From NCBI GenBank assembly GCA_002361425.1, contig DESW01000005.1:1-14078 (forward strand): 14,078 nucleotides of DNA. The letters run 5' to 3'. Shown here piece by piece: positions 13,116 to 14,078 of the stretch. Within the stretch, counting starts at the first letter, position 1. Each line of letters opens with the position of its first letter. Below the pieces are notes generated by a model. That model saw nothing but the letters and a program-made list of their open reading frames with translations. It made no database searches and was not told the DNA's origin. This stretch comes from Candidatus Saccharibacteria bacterium UBA3304. GTDB taxonomy: Bacteria > Patescibacteriota > Saccharimonadia > Saccharimonadales > Saccharimonadaceae. Position numbers and translations under genes: made by a program.

Positions 13116-14078
13116 TCAAAAAGATGCTCATAGCAAACAGAGGAGAAATAGCCGTGCGCATCATACAGGCTTGTCGCGCTATGAACATCAAAACAGTTGC
13201 CGCCTATTCAGACTGTGACAAAGACACGCTAGCTGTATTTCTCGCCGACGAAACAGTATGTATTGGCGACAACGAGCCTTCAGAATCATACCTTAATATT
13301 GACAACATTATTTCCGCCGCACTCAGCAAAAAGTGCGACGCCATCCATCCAGGATACGGCTTCTTGAGCGAAAACGCCGAATTCGCAAAACGCGCAAAAG
13401 AAAACAACATATTGTTCATCGGTCCATCGCCCGCCGTTCTTCTCAAGACCGCCGATAAGTCATTAATGAAGAAGACCGCAAGTAATCTCGGTATTCCAAC
13501 TATACCGCCAGCCAATAATCACTTTCCACTAATGCTCAAATCAAACTACGGCGGTGGCGGAAAAGGCATAACGATCGTAAATAACAAAACCGAATTAAAT
13601 AATTGCTTAGAAGCCGCCAAAATAGAACTAAACGGCGCTTTCAAAGGAGACGGCTTTCTGTATGAAAAAATTGTCGATATTTATAAACATATCGATATTC
13701 AGTTCATTTCCGATAAAGCCGGCAATATCTCGATATTTCCTCCAAGAGACTGTTCCGTTCAGAGGCGTTATCAAAAACTAATCGAAGAAACTCCGGCTGC
13801 TAGTATTCCTGCCGATTTACTAGACAAAATGTCTCAGGATACAACAAAAATCGCCTCAGCAGTCGGCTACGATAACGTAGGCACGGCCGAGTTCATCATC
13901 GACAAGCAAATGAACTACTATTTCCTTGAGGTAAATTCTAGACTTCAGGTGGAGCACACGATTACAGAAGAAGCCACCGGCGTAGATTTAATCGAACAGC
14001 AAATTAAACTTGCAATGGGAAGAAAAAATAGCATTCCGCGCTTCATTAAGGCTAAAAAACATGCCATCGAATGCCGCG
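13112..14078 (+). CDS. accC: Biotin carboxylase subunit, 3' partial
   Basis: The first 322 codons of an ATP-grasp biotin carboxylase, which carboxylates BCCP-biotin using ATP and bicarbonate; E. coli AccC has 449 residues. Visible motifs are IANRGEIAVRI (7-17), HPGYGFLSEN (79-88), Lys116, the glycine-rich ATP loop with Lys143 (KSNYGGGGKG), His193, RDCSVQRRYQK (212-222), Glu260, Glu273, Asn275 and the bicarbonate-site RLQVE (277-281). Two oddities: Tyr220 replaces the near-invariant His of QRRHQK (His236 in E. coli), and about 15 residues are missing between the Gly-Ile-Pro segment and the glycine-rich loop. The biotin-site arginine region lies beyond the window. It is translationally coupled to accB by an ATGA overlap. 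The enzyme makes malonyl-CoA if paired with AccA/AccD; acyl-CoA carboxylases remain possible. Confidence 0.93.
   Translation, partial: MIKKMLIANRGEIAVRIIQACRAMNIKTVAAYSDCDKDTLAVFLADETVCIGDNEPSESYLNIDNIISAALSKKCDAIHPGYGFLSENAEFAKRAKENNILFIGPSPAVLLKTADKSLMKKTASNLGIPTIPPANNHFPLMLKSNYGGGGKGITIVNNKTELNNCLEAAKIELNGAFKGDGFLYEKIVDIYKHIDIQFISDKAGNISIFPPRDCSVQRRYQKLIEETPAASIPADLLDKMSQDTTKIASAVGYDNVGTAEFIIDKQMNYYFLEVNSRLQVEHTITEEATGVDLIEQQIKLAMGRKNSIPRFIKAKKHAIECR

Overview
The window is a compact, fully coding bacterial segment whose longest intergenic gap is about 50 bp. TGA is used as an ordinary stop (at least four genes end with it), which excludes the recoded UGA=Gly lineages. The small gene sizes, the single-pass DUF3048 (YerB-like) protein, the YjgR/HerA-type ATPase, the AlMGS-like glycosyltransferase and the promoter style suggest a reduced-genome Candidate Phyla Radiation bacterium, most likely a Saccharibacterium (TM7). 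This assignment is inference; no marker gene was compared with a database.

Layout. (1) 2-574: the C-terminal part of a surface-type protein with a Thr/Glu/Ala repeat linker, closed by a strong rho-independent terminator. (2) 624-1637 (-): a membrane O-acyltransferase, divergent from gltX (1679-3124, +), with a 41 bp shared promoter region. (3) 3128-3514 (-): a small unrecognised membrane protein, divergent from 3551-4825 (+, DUF3048 protein), with a 36 bp shared promoter region; a very acidic protein of unknown function (4839-5858) follows in the same operon. (4) 5878-7389: a YjgR/HerA-like ATPase, followed after 2 bp by a GT4 glycosyltransferase resembling diacylglycerol glucosyltransferases (7392-8546). 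(5) 8555 to the window end: seven tightly packed or overlapping genes for an extended SDR reductase, a metallo-beta-lactamase-fold hydrolase, a PaaK/F390-synthetase-like adenylate-forming enzyme, a KASIII-type condensing enzyme, an acyl carrier protein, a biotin carboxyl carrier protein and a biotin carboxylase (cut by the window end).

The most interesting part is region 5. It joins acyl activation, an acyl carrier, a condensing enzyme, a reductase and the biotin half of an acyl-CoA carboxylase in one transcription unit. Such a set could extend or modify acyl chains, in a lineage usually described as poor in lipid synthesis, and it lies directly beside a likely glycolipid synthase. The set recalls the OleA/B/C/D logic (condensing enzyme, hydrolase, AMP-forming enzyme, SDR), with an MBL hydrolase where OleB would be and with added ACP and carboxylase parts. 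The product is not known.

A second system-level signal is regulatory. All five gene starts that lack a closely coupled upstream gene have a -10 box (four of them extended, TGnTAnnnT) exactly 6-7 nt before the ATG, as expected for leaderless mRNAs. Two internal operon genes (4839, 12524) have clear Shine-Dalgarno sequences instead.
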